Shown in pieces: positions 56,162-64,000 of a stretch of DNA of 64,000 bases. A model generated the notes under the pieces. The model worked only from the letters and a program-made list of their open reading frames with translations, did not search any database and had not been told where the DNA came from. This DNA comes from Propionibacteriaceae bacterium (GTDB lineage: Bacteria > Actinomycetota > Actinomycetes > Propionibacteriales > Propionibacteriaceae): contig JAITVK010000034.1 in the NCBI GenBank assembly GCA_031285845.1, positions 23,355 to 87,354 of the forward strand. The letters run 5' to 3'. The position numbers and the translations under genes are program-made. The number at the start of each line of letters is the position of its first letter. Positions within the stretch are counted from its first letter, which is position 1.

Positions 56162-57754
56162 TCAGCCGAGGATGCCCTCCAGCGCATGCCAGGCCTCATC
56201 GTGTCGTCGCAACTCAGCGTTCACCGGCTCCACCAGCGTGGCTTGAGCGGTCTGCTCCAAGGACCTGCGCAACCGATGGGTCGCGCTCACCGCTGAAAGA
56301 CGCGCGCCCGCGCGCACCGCGAGGCGAGACAGGCCAGCGGTCGCCAAACCGAGGACCACCCCAGCGATCACCATCAGTGTGGGCAACCCGAGCCTGCCCA
56401 CCGTGGGTGTGGGCAACGTGCCGAGCCCCAGATAGGCGTTCATCACGAAGTTTGCGGTCAACCACCCCAATCCGATCACGGTCACGGCCAAGATCACCCA
56501 CTGAACCGCCCGAATCGCCTTCCACCAACCATGCCCCTCGTCCAACCCAAGATCGGTGGTCACCACGGCTTGGTCGATCTGGTCAGGCAACTGGTCCATC
56601 TGCTGTTTGACGACTCGGGCCACCGCTGATCGCCACAACCTCGGCAACGAGGTGTCGACATCAACGAGCATCGATCGTACGGCCAAGTCGATCCCGGCCC
56701 GCGCGACGGGTTGATGCGGGATAGAGGTCCGAGTCAGGCTCGCCGGGTCACCACCGGGTTTGCGCGACCACAACTGATCCAGGTGGAACCGCTTCAGCGG
56801 TTCAGCCTTCAACCGAGAAATCCACGACAGGACCGGCCATCCGGTGGCCATGTGCCCACGTCGGCGTACCGACTGCTCGACCGCGTCGCCGATCCGATCC
56901 ACACCAGCCGCGTTGACGCAAGCATTGGTCAGATCCGCCAGACGAGCCGGATTGATTCCGCCGACGGGAGCCGAGCCGATCAAACCGCGCAGCGTGGTGG
57001 CCTGCTTGACGATGTCGGCTCTCAGCCGAGCGGCGGTGGCCCTCTTCGACGCCGCGATCTGAGTCACATGCCGCCTCAAATCATCGATTCCCGCCCCCGA
57101 CAGCGCCGAGACTTCGTAGATCACCGGCGAGGCCAGCCCATCGTCGGTCAGTAAGCGCTCCAAATCATGATGAACCTGAATGGTCTGTTCGCTGGTCAAA
57201 CGGTCGATCTGGTTGAGGACGAAAGTCATGACATCGGAGTGGCCCGACATCTGCCGCAGATAACGCTCGTGCAGGGCGGCGTCAGCGTACTTCTGCGGAT
57301 CGACGATCCACAAGAATTGGTCCACCATCTCGATCAGACGGTCGACCTCCTCCCGATGAGTCACCTCGATGGAGTCGTAATCGGCCAAATCGAGCAGTAC
57401 GACGCCATCCATGCCTTCACCGCTGGTCACGTGGCGCCGCTGGATCCCCAGCCAGTCGAGCAGCTGCGAGGTGTCCTCGGAACCGAACGTGACCGCCATC
57501 GCCTGTTGGGTCATCGGGCGTTGCAGGCCCGGCTCGGCCAGCACAGTGCGCGTCAACGCGTTGAACACGCTGGATTTGCCTGAACCAGTCGCCCCGGCGA
57601 TGGCGACGACCGTGATGTCGGGAGCCACCGCCAGACGCTGGTCGACTCGATTGACCACCGTCTGCGCCTGGCTGATGGCCTCCGGCTCGATCCGTCCGCG
57701 ACAAGCCTCGACGGCTGTGGCCAGCCAGACCAGATCGGCTTTCACGTTAGGCAT
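56162..57754 (-). CDS. Membrane-associated GTPase (YfjP/Era-like), partner of the next gene
   Basis: The 530-residue protein has a GTPase domain at residues ~45-240: G1 IAGATGSGKSS, G3 LLDLADYDS (DLAD instead of the usual DxPG) and G4 LNQIDRL, followed by SALSGAGIDDL (G5). A helical middle part leads to two membrane segments (~405-430, 450-475) and a C-terminal helix. It overlaps the neighbouring GTPase by 8 bases, so the two are made together. Pairs like this occur in actinobacteria and may act in membrane remodelling or division, by analogy with bacterial dynamin-like pairs; no function is shown here. Confidence 0.82.
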   Translation of the reverse strand: MPNVKADLVWLATAVEACRGRIEPEAISQAQTVVNRVDQRLAVAPDITVVAIAGATGSGKSSVFNALTRTVLAEPGLQRPMTQQAMAVTFGSEDTSQLLDWLGIQRRHVTSGEGMDGVVLLDLADYDSIEVTHREEVDRLIEMVDQFLWIVDPQKYADAALHERYLRQMSGHSDVMTFVLNQIDRLTSEQTIQVHHDLERLLTDDGLASPVIYEVSALSGAGIDDLRRHVTQIAASKRATAARLRADIVKQATTLRGLIGSAPVGGINPARLADLTNACVNAAGVDRIGDAVEQSVRRRGHMATGWPVLSWISRLKAEPLKRFHLDQLWSRKPGGDPASLTRTSIPHQPVARAGIDLAVRSMLVDVDTSLPRLWRSAVARVVKQQMDQLPDQIDQAVVTTDLGLDEGHGWWKAIRAVQWVILAVTVIGLGWLTANFVMNAYLGLGTLPTPTVGRLGLPTLMVIAGVVLGLATAGLSRLAVRAGARLSAVSATHRLRRSLEQTAQATLVEPVNAELRRHDEAWHALEGILG

Positions 57755-59534
57755 CGTCGCCTCCCGTCATGACTGAAGGCATCGAGTTGGCGGCGTCCTG
57801 AGTTTGGACGATGGCCAGACCCTCCAACCGTCGCATCTGGGCCTCGCGCGCCTGACCGAGCAGGGTTCCGAGGTTGGTCAGGCGTACGGGGTCGACACTT
57901 TCCGCGGGGAAGCGGTTCAAAGTCGCCGACATCAAGTTGCTCAACTGTTCGTCGAAGACGGCGTCGATACGGGCACCGAGTTGTTCCCCCGCCGCGGACG
58001 CCAGTCGTCGAATCGCCTCGTCGCCGAAGATCAACTCAAGCACCTTCTGAGCGACGATGGCCGTTCCACCGGCGATGCCGATCTCCGCACCAGTGACGCC
58101 AGCGGTGTAGGCGAAGGCGACCATCATCAAGGCGACGCCGGCGGCATTGACGCCGAGCGCCGCCAGACGGGCCTGGGTCCGTTTGCCGGAACCCTCCTGA
58201 TTCACAATCGACAACACGTCGTCTTGCCAATGACGGATCGCGGATTCGACTCGGGTCGTCAGGTCGGGGGCGATCACTCCGACATCGACCCCGGTTCGAG
58301 CGATCACAAAGCGGCCAGCCGGACTGGAGGACCACGCGGTCTCCACACGGGAAGCCGCCGTCTGCGCGGCGTCGATGATCAGCGTCTCAAGTCCCGACTT
58401 GACCGCCACTTGAACGTCGGCGGCTTTCTCTGGCTGACCAGTGAAGAACTGTGTCACCCGGTCGCGCAGCCGTCCCACCCGCGATTCGAGGGACTTCATG
58501 AACTCCCCGGTACCCACGAGGTCTTGCCAACGAGTCATGACTTCGCCACGCAGCAATGTCCCATCGGAGCTCTGTGATCGCGCGGTGCGTTTGGCTTCAC
58601 CGTAAACCGCACCAGCGTCTGCTCTCAGCTGCGCCAAGGCGAGGTTTTGCGCCGTGATGGCTTGGGCGAGCGGGGCGATCCCGCCATCGAGCGCGACCAT
58701 CGCGCCGTCCAAGGTCCGCATAACCACGCGGGCGCGGGTGATCTGGTTCGATGCCAAGTACGCCAGCCACTCGCGGATCGGGCGTACTGCTGCCACCGGC
58801 AGCAAACCTTGGGAATCGGTGACAGTCTCGGGAACAGCGAACAACGCCGAGTCTCCCAGCCCGCGATCGGTCATCATCTGGGCCAAATGCTCGGGAACGG
58901 CAGACATGGCCGCCGGTGGGACCCGGTCGACGACGACCGCGACCGCCGCGCTGCGCGCGGCCGCTTGCGCCAGATAGGACCACGGCACGGCATCGGCGTA
59001 CCGAGCCGCGGAGGTGACAAACAACCACAAGTCGGCCGCTGAGAGCAATTGGCCAGCCAACGTACGGTTGTCCACATCCACGGAGTCAATGTCCGGCGCG
59101 TCGATGATCGCTAGACCTTCGGGAACTGCGGCCGAGGCCACGGTCTGCAAGCTGCGCGGGTTGTCCGTGGCCACCAGCGAGCGGGCCAACCCGGGCAGAA
59201 TCCGATCGGTGGTGAACCACGAGGCGTCGGATGGATGGTGGATCAGAACCGGGGCTTTCGTGGTCGGACGGATCACGCCGGGCACTGTCACGACCTTCTC
59301 AACCAAAGAGTTCACCAAAGTGGATTTTCCCGCCCCAGTCGAACCACCGACGACGGCCAACAGGGGCGCTTCGATCGAGCGCAGTCGAGGGACGATGTAG
59401 TCATCGAGTTGGCTGGTGGCCTGCCCGACCCATCGAAGAGTGGGCTCGGCGTCGGCCAGCGGCAGAGCCAACCTGACCTGAGTCAGGGCGCTACGCAGGT
59501 CTGCGAGCAGGGTGGACAACGCATCTGTCGCCAT
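57747..59534 (-). CDS. Dynamin-like GTPase
   Basis: The 595-residue protein has G1 VVGGSTGAGKSTL (residues ~60-72) and G3 IIDAPDIDSVD. The G4 position reads VVVDRVPP in place of N/TKxD, so guanine recognition is atypical. A long helical region (260-440) and a short hydrophobic hairpin (~485-530) suggest membrane binding, as in dynamin-family proteins. An AAAGGGG site precedes the ATG. It is the first gene of a two-GTPase operon. Confidence 0.82.
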   Translation of the reverse strand: MATDALSTLLADLRSALTQVRLALPLADAEPTLRWVGQATSQLDDYIVPRLRSIEAPLLAVVGGSTGAGKSTLVNSLVEKVVTVPGVIRPTTKAPVLIHHPSDASWFTTDRILPGLARSLVATDNPRSLQTVASAAVPEGLAIIDAPDIDSVDVDNRTLAGQLLSAADLWLFVTSAARYADAVPWSYLAQAAARSAAVAVVVDRVPPAAMSAVPEHLAQMMTDRGLGDSALFAVPETVTDSQGLLPVAAVRPIREWLAYLASNQITRARVVMRTLDGAMVALDGGIAPLAQAITAQNLALAQLRADAGAVYGEAKRTARSQSSDGTLLRGEVMTRWQDLVGTGEFMKSLESRVGRLRDRVTQFFTGQPEKAADVQVAVKSGLETLIIDAAQTAASRVETAWSSSPAGRFVIARTGVDVGVIAPDLTTRVESAIRHWQDDVLSIVNQEGSGKRTQARLAALGVNAAGVALMMVAFAYTAGVTGAEIGIAGGTAIVAQKVLELIFGDEAIRRLASAAGEQLGARIDAVFDEQLSNLMSATLNRFPAESVDPVRLTNLGTLLGQAREAQMRRLEGLAIVQTQDAANSMPSVMTGGDDA

Positions 59535-59570
59535 CTCGCCCCTTTCTCAAAGACCGAACCACAGCCACGT

Positions 59571-60980
59571 TTACTGTGGCGGTCCCCAGCGGGGATCAAC
59601 AGCAGAATACTTCATTGGGGATGCCGATGTCGCATTACTTGAGGGGCCAAGCAGCCAGTGCCGCAACGACGAGGTCCACCGCGACGGGCGCCACCGTTTC
59701 CAGGGCCACACCGGACGCAAACCAGTGCCGTCGACCAAACCGCCACTGGCCATCAACTGATCGATGCGTTCGACCAATTCCCGCTCACGCCCCAAACCTC
59801 CACGATCGACCGTGCCGGCGGTGATCGCACAGCGGAGCACGGCCAGCTCAGTCACGGTCGTCTGCAGTTGCCAGGTCTTGACCACGTTGGCGTGGAACAA
59901 ACTCATCACCACGGTCCAGGCGCGCGTCCGCAAGCGACCGAAGGCGGCTGGAAACTGAGGCGGCAGCCAGCCCATGGTCACGTAATCGCTCAGCCGAGCG
60001 GCGATGACGCGGCCTTGACGCACCGATGAGGTCGCCAACCGGAATCCAACCGAGGCGACCACGAGCCACACCATGGCGAACAGGGTCGGAGTCAGTTGCT
60101 CCTCAGACAACACAGAAGCCCACAAGTTGAAGAACATGTGCAAGAACGCGGCGAACAAATAGCCCGCGACTGGCGCGACGACGCGTACGACTTTGGAACG
60201 ACTGGTGACAGCGAAGGCCACACCCAAACCGGTCATCATCGTGAACAGTGGGTGACCGAAACAGGTCAGCACCCCGCGCATCCACACCAATTGATCCAGA
60301 TAAGCCATGACATCGCCAGCGCCTGAGGTGTACGAGCCGTAAACCACCACACGCGCGTAGTAAATGATGTTTTCCGTGAACGCGAAACCGGCTCCGGCCA
60401 GGCCGCCGATCACCGCGCCGGAAACCCTGGATGAGAATCGATGTCGATTCACGACGGCGATCAGGAAGACGACACAGGCTTTCGACGCCTCTTCGACGAA
60501 GGGAGCCACGAACACCGCCACTCGAACCGCGGCCACCCCGGAAGTCTCGTCCACCACCGCCATCTGGGTTCCGACCCAGCTATTGACGTAGTAGGACCCG
60601 GTCACCGCCGCACAAGCGCCCCAAGCCACGGCCAAGAACCACACCAGCACCCGCTGAGGCTTGTAACGGTCGACCAGGATGAAACACACGATCCAGAACG
60701 CCAGTGTCGGCCAGGCCTTGCCAGCCGACAACCACAACGCGTCGGCGTTGAGACCCGGGGTGACCGTGCCGTCCTCGGCGGTTCGCGAGCGGGCGACATC
60801 CGACATCAAGATCCACATCGTGGCTGCGTACACCAGGATCAGGATCAGGCTCAGCCAGGTCCAGCGCGAATGGATCAGACGTTGACGCCACGACAGTGAG
60901 GTGGTCGACGCCGCCACACCAGTGCGACGCCGAAGATAGGATTCCACTTCGGGCGAGGTCAATTCTGCAGCAGCCACCAT
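59571..60980 (-). CDS. PrsW family intramembrane metalloprotease
   Basis: The 469-residue protein has eight or nine membrane segments in residues ~40-320, followed by a ~150-residue cytoplasmic tail. The protease motifs are PFVEEASKA (EExxK), GFAFTENIIYY (FxxxE), GHPLFTMMTG and FLHMFFN (the two His motifs). PrsW proteases cleave anti-sigma factors in Bacillus; the substrate here is unknown. It is upstream of the GTPase pair, with a 36-base gap, so it may share their transcript. The ATG at 60980 has no visible ribosome-binding site. Confidence 0.9.
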   Translation of the reverse strand: MVAAAELTSPEVESYLRRRTGVAASTTSLSWRQRLIHSRWTWLSLILILVYAATMWILMSDVARSRTAEDGTVTPGLNADALWLSAGKAWPTLAFWIVCFILVDRYKPQRVLVWFLAVAWGACAAVTGSYYVNSWVGTQMAVVDETSGVAAVRVAVFVAPFVEEASKACVVFLIAVVNRHRFSSRVSGAVIGGLAGAGFAFTENIIYYARVVVYGSYTSGAGDVMAYLDQLVWMRGVLTCFGHPLFTMMTGLGVAFAVTSRSKVVRVVAPVAGYLFAAFLHMFFNLWASVLSEEQLTPTLFAMVWLVVASVGFRLATSSVRQGRVIAARLSDYVTMGWLPPQFPAAFGRLRTRAWTVVMSLFHANVVKTWQLQTTVTELAVLRCAITAGTVDRGGLGRERELVERIDQLMASGGLVDGTGLRPVWPWKRWRPSRWTSSLRHWLLGPSSNATSASPMKYSAVDPRWGPPQ

Positions 60981-60997
60981 CTAAGGATAACTTGTGG

Positions 60998-61074
60998 TGG
61001 CGCCCCATAGAGGATTCGAACCTCTGACCAATAGATTAGAAGTCTACTGCTCTATCCAACTGAGCTAATGGGGC
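60998..61074 (-). tRNA. tRNA-Arg(TCT)
   Basis: The 77-nt cloverleaf on the minus strand has acceptor GCCCCAT/ATGGGGC, a D-arm with AGTTGGATAGAGC, anticodon loop CTTCTAA (anticodon TCT), T-arm AGAGGTTCGAATCCTCT, discriminator G and an encoded CCA, followed by a second CCA in the genome. It lies 17 bases before the PrsW-type gene. Confidence 0.97.
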
Positions 61075-61156
61075 TCGCGAAGACAGTTTAGCCTGCGGCA
61101 GGTCGCAGTCGAGACAGCCAACACCGGTTCCATGGTGCGACTAGAGTGGACTGATC

Positions 61157-62374
61157 ATGTCTACTCCCGCTCCGCCGACTTTCTCCTGGCCGCGTTTTAT
61201 CACCGCCGCCTATGGACCCAGTTTTCTGTCCACGATTGGGTACGGCGCGGTCACCCCATTGGTGGCGTTCTCGGCGCTACATCTGGGAGCTTCGATCGGG
61301 CTGTCGGCATTGATCACCGGTTTGACTGGCATCGGGCAGATCGCGGGCGACCTGCCGGCCAGTTGGGTGGCGACCCGTTTCGGAGAGAAGAAGGCCATCG
61401 CTTTGGCCTGCGTGTGGGACGCGCTGTGGCTCGGTGTGGCCTTCCTAGCGACCAGTCTGCCGCTACTGTCGGTCGCTGTTTTCGCTTTCGGCTTGTCAGG
61501 GTCGGTTTTCGGACTGGCTCGGCAAAGCTACATCACCGAGTCGATGCCCGCGAAATTCCGCGCGCGGGCCCTGTCAAGCCTGGGAGGAACCTCACGCATC
61601 GGCGGGTTCATCGGTCCGCTGATCGGCTCGGCCATCATCGCGACCTGGAATCTGCAGGCCGCGTACGCCTTCGCCGCTTTGATGAGCCTGTTCGCCGCCG
61701 CTGTGACGATGCTGCTGCCCGACCTGCCGCAGGAGGTCCAAGACCGCCGATCCGACACCCATCACGGTCCAACATTGCGGCAGATCCTGGCCGACCATCG
61801 ACACACTTTCGCCACTTTGGGAGTGGGAGTGTTGTTCGTCGGCCTGATCCGCGCGGTCCGACAAACCGTTCTGCCGTTGTGGTGCGAGTCGCTTGGCATG
61901 GACGCCGCCAACGCCTCACTGGTCTACGCAGTGTCGATGGGCATCGACATGAGTCTGTTCTTCTTCGGCGGTTTCATCATGGACCGGTTCGGACGCATGT
62001 GGGTCGCCGTTCCGTCGATGGTGGTCCTCGGCCTGGGACTGGCGTCCTTGGCCTTGGCACACTCCATTCCAGCGGTGATCGTCGTCGCGATCGTGTTGGG
62101 ACTGGGCAACGGGATCGGCGCCGGGATCGTGATGACCTTGGGATCCGACGCTTCCCCGGCCATGGGGCGAACCCAGTTCCTCTCCGAATGGCGGCTCTTC
62201 GGCGACACCGGTGGAGCAGCAGGGCCGGTCATCTTGTCTGGGATCACTGCTGCCACGTCTTTGGCTGTCGCCACGGTCTCCATGGGCGCGCTCGCGCTGG
62301 TCGGAGCCGCCTGGCTCGGATACTGGATCCACCACTCCGCCGTCGGCGGGCACTCGGAACGCCGCGGGCGCTGA
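61157..62374 (+). CDS. MFS transporter
   Basis: The 405-residue protein has 12 predicted membrane segments. Loop 2-3 carries the MFS motif variant ATRFGEKKAIALACVWD, and FIMDRFGRMW lies in the matching loop of the second half. Its overall look is that of small drug or metabolite exporters. The substrate is unknown. TAGAGT nine bases before the ATG may be its -10 box. A hairpin follows the stop. Confidence 0.9.
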   Translation: MSTPAPPTFSWPRFITAAYGPSFLSTIGYGAVTPLVAFSALHLGASIGLSALITGLTGIGQIAGDLPASWVATRFGEKKAIALACVWDALWLGVAFLATSLPLLSVAVFAFGLSGSVFGLARQSYITESMPAKFRARALSSLGGTSRIGGFIGPLIGSAIIATWNLQAAYAFAALMSLFAAAVTMLLPDLPQEVQDRRSDTHHGPTLRQILADHRHTFATLGVGVLFVGLIRAVRQTVLPLWCESLGMDAANASLVYAVSMGIDMSLFFFGGFIMDRFGRMWVAVPSMVVLGLGLASLALAHSIPAVIVVAIVLGLGNGIGAGIVMTLGSDASPAMGRTQFLSEWRLFGDTGGAAGPVILSGITAATSLAVATVSMGALALVGAAWLGYWIHHSAVGGHSERRGR

Positions 62375-62382
62375 ACCTCGTT

Positions 62383-62411
62383 GAGACGTACGGCGAGTGG
62401 ACGTACGTCTC
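62383..62411 (+). terminator. Terminator after the MFS gene
   Basis: Perfect 9-bp arms (62383-62391, 62403-62411; GAGACGTAC/GTACGTCTC) surround 11 bases and are followed by TGTTCTTC. It lies nine bases after the stop of the MFS gene. Confidence 0.65.
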
Positions 62412-62476
62412 TGTTCTTCATCGGCGGCCGCTCATCGATTCACGCCGGGAAGCCACGGCCATGGCGGCCAGTGGAC

Positions 62477-62482
62477 TACAGT
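62477..62482 (+). promoter_or_regulatory. -10 box of orn (leaderless)
   Basis: TACAGT lies exactly seven bases before the ATG at 62490. The intervening TGGGGGA is too close to the ATG to act as a good ribosome-binding site. Confidence 0.45.
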
Positions 62483-62489
62483 TGGGGGA

Positions 62490-63116
62490 ATGGAAAACTT
62501 GGTGTGGATCGACTGTGAGATGACCGGGCTCGACCTGAACAAGGACGCGCTGATCGAAGTCGCGGCGCTTGTCACAGATGCTGAATTGAATGTGTTGGGA
62601 GAAGGAGTCGATGTGATCATCACTCCCCCGCCCGAGGCGCTGGCCAACATGGGAGATTTCGTCACCCAGATGCACACCAACTCGGGACTGTTGGAGGCCC
62701 TCAGCGGCGGAATGACCATGGCTGAAGCTCAAGACATCGTGTTCGACTACGTCCGGACGTACGTTCTCGAACCCGACAAGGCTCCACTGGCGGGCAACAC
62801 GATCAGCACCGACCGCGCGTTCTTAGCCCGCGACATGCCGCTGCTCGAAGGGTACCTTCATTATCGCAACGTCGATGTCTCGTCGATCAAAGAGTTGGCC
62901 CGCAGATGGTACCCGCGAGCCTTCTTTTCCGCTCCCGACAAGCGAGGCAACCATCGCGCGTTGGGCGACATCCAAGACTCGATCGACGAGCTGCGCTTCT
63001 ACCGCGACACGATCTTCGTCCCCGAACCGGGGCCCGGCCGCGAGGACGCTCGTCGCATCGCTGAGCGGTACGTCACCTTCTCCAATTTGGCGCCGGCTAG
63101 GTCTGACGGCGACTGA
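62490..63116 (+). CDS. orn: Oligoribonuclease
   Basis: The 208-residue DEDDh exonuclease degrades 2-5-mer RNAs and pGpG. The catalytic motifs are WIDCEMTGLD (Exo I), AGNTISTDRAFL (Exo II) and the HRALGDIQDSIDEL helix (Exo III, with His and Asp). The length is normal. The start at 62490 fits both the family N-terminus and the leaderless -10 box. The gene is monocistronic between the MFS and Dps genes. Confidence 0.95.
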   Translation: MENLVWIDCEMTGLDLNKDALIEVAALVTDAELNVLGEGVDVIITPPPEALANMGDFVTQMHTNSGLLEALSGGMTMAEAQDIVFDYVRTYVLEPDKAPLAGNTISTDRAFLARDMPLLEGYLHYRNVDVSSIKELARRWYPRAFFSAPDKRGNHRALGDIQDSIDELRFYRDTIFVPEPGPGREDARRIAERYVTFSNLAPARSDGD

Positions 63117-63342
63117 GGGGGCACAAGCCTCCAAGATCTCGCCCCTGGAGTGTTTCGTCGCGAGTGGGCAATCTGTGACGCAGGTTTGGATCGTACGACA
63201 CAGGGTTTCAGCCAAAATGACCGAGAGGCCGTCCGAACGTCGACAGTTCCCACCGACGAGCGATGACTTCTGGCCACGTGCAGCACGGCCCCACCGGCGA
63301 CCTGTCACGGCTCTAGTCAGGACCGTTTGGTCATGGAACGAA

Positions 63343-63774
63343 TCAGGCGAACTGAGCTCGGAAGAACCAACCAGCCTTGTCCAAACCGGCGACGATCCCC
63401 ACCAGGATGTCCTGACTCGGCAGATCATCGGCCAGGTCAGCGAACTTGGCTGAGATCGACTTCGAGGCTGCCGCGAGACGATCAGAGAATCCCTTGATCA
63501 CGTCGACGTCGCGCAATGTCCCACCTTCCAGGGGAGCGACCGACGTCGACGACGCGATCGTCGCGGGACGACCATCGGGATTGCCAGCCAGAGCCGAAAT
63601 GCGCTCCGCGACAGCGTCCTGCCATTCGAGCAGCTGCTCGACCACTTCATCCAACTGCAAGTGAACCGGGCGGAATGCCGGTCCTTCAACGTTCCAGTGA
63701 GCCTGCTTGCCGATCAAACCGAGATCCAGCAAGTCGACCAGCACACTCTGCAACACCACCACCGATTGAGCCAT
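63343..63774 (-). CDS. dps: Dps family ferritin-like protein (short)
   Basis: The 143-residue four-helix protein protects DNA and stores iron. The ferroxidase-centre residues appear in GKQAHWNVEGPAFRPVHLQLDEV (His, Asp, Glu pattern). The DNA-binding N-terminal tail of typical Dps is nearly absent: the protein begins MAQSVVVLQSVLVDLLDLG, right at helix 1. An AAAGGAAT site and a good promoter (63794-63823) precede the ATG, so this start is firm. Confidence 0.9.
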   Translation of the reverse strand: MAQSVVVLQSVLVDLLDLGLIGKQAHWNVEGPAFRPVHLQLDEVVEQLLEWQDAVAERISALAGNPDGRPATIASSTSVAPLEGGTLRDVDVIKGFSDRLAAASKSISAKFADLADDLPSQDILVGIVAGLDKAGWFFRAQFA

Positions 63775-63793
63775 TGTCTCATTCCTTTCGAAA

Positions 63794-63823
63794 AATATAC
63801 CGATATCATCACCTTAGACTCAA
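63794..63823 (-). promoter_or_regulatory. Promoter of the dps-like gene
   Basis: TTGAGT (63823-63818) and TATATT (63799-63794) are separated by 18 bases on the minus strand. The spacer contains GATATC, and the segment is AT-rich. Confidence 0.6.
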
Positions 63824-63832
63824 CTGGGTCTC

Positions 63833-63856
63833 TTTCATAACCGACATATTATGAAA
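63833..63856. promoter_or_regulatory. Inverted repeat upstream of dps
   Basis: TTTCATAA (63833-63840) and TTATGAAA (63849-63856) are perfect 8-bp inverted arms around eight bases, 10-30 bases upstream of the dps -35. It is a candidate regulator site. Confidence 0.5.
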
Positions 63857-63886
63857 TCTTGATTCACGGGCACACTGACGGACGAA

Positions 63887-63958
63887 GTGCCTCAGTTAGG
63901 AATGAGCGCGTGGCTGGTGTTGGTGCCTCACGTTGTTTGAGCGCGTGGCTTGCGTTCA
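63887..63958. repeat. Imperfect tandem repeat, period 35-36 bp
   Basis: GTGCCTCA occurs at 63887 and 63923, and TGAGCGCGTGGCT at 63903-63915 and 63938-63950, so two imperfect copies of a ~35-bp unit lie head to tail. No third copy is visible before the window ends. The flank becomes AT-richer towards base 64000. Confidence 0.6.
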
Positions 63959-64000
63959 TTGCTGGGTTGCCAATCGGTTGATTGATGCTTTTAATGGTCT

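Noticed and set aside
63887..63958. CRISPR array
   Set aside because: Only two imperfect units without distinct spacers, and no cas genes in the window.

Overview
The window is 64 kb of a high-GC actinobacterial chromosome. Support comes from the DUF2469-rnhB-lepB-rplS block, a three-gene sdhCAB operon, an actinobacterial DUF349 protein, oligoribonuclease, an EttA-type ABC-F protein and many apparently leaderless genes (a TANNNT -10 box about 7 nt before the start codon). A member of the Propionibacteriales is plausible but cannot be proven from the sequence alone.

Layout. 1-5.1 kb: the 3' part of an FtsX/MacB-type permease with a very long Pro/Thr/Ser linker, then DUF2469, RNase HII, signal peptidase I and ribosomal protein L19. 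5.2-18.3 kb: a galactoside and sugar-acid cluster. It holds a NahK-like anomeric kinase, a sugar nucleotidyltransferase, a GH2 beta-galactosidase, a MalF/MalG-type ABC permease pair, two closely related solute-binding lipoproteins, a FadR-type GntR regulator and a divergent D-galactonate dehydratase. A 10-bp motif (ACATCATATG) lies in the spacer of both the dgoD and the second binding-protein promoters and is probably the regulator's operator. 18.3-25.7 kb: a strong bidirectional terminator, sdhBAC, L-serine dehydratase, the DUF349 protein and RNase Z.

25.9-40 kb is accessory and partly decayed. It has an unknown protein, a fused ABC exporter, a GNAT enzyme, a remnant of another GNAT, a GrpB protein, a methyltransferase, a broken ORF beside TetR-like half-sites and tRNA-Ala, a CsoR/CstR-type repressor, a DUF3465 protein and a CrtO-like acyltransferase. 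Next comes an ABC exporter pseudogene with two frameshifts and an internal deletion, then a coupled DUF454 plus two-half-ABC operon and a VanZ-RDD protein. 40-45.8 kb: a LacI-flanked hexuronate operon (uxaC and a fructuronate reductase-like gene), then gnd. 45.8-56 kb: thioesterase-fadD, a D-lactate dehydrogenase-like flavoprotein, YbaK, an OYE-family reductase, ettA and ssb.

56-64 kb: two overlapping membrane-associated GTPases, a PrsW-type protease, tRNA-Arg, an MFS transporter, orn and a short Dps. The last 150 bases become AT-richer and contain an imperfect 35-36 bp tandem repeat, so a new element or regulatory region may begin at the right edge.

Functionally, the left-hand cluster probably imports a galactoside, hydrolyses it inside the cell, phosphorylates the released sugar at C1 and activates it to a nucleotide sugar, while DgoD handles galactonate. 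uxaC, the reductase and gnd extend the sugar-acid theme. No MsmK/MalK-type ATPase is present for the importer, so a shared one encoded elsewhere is likely.
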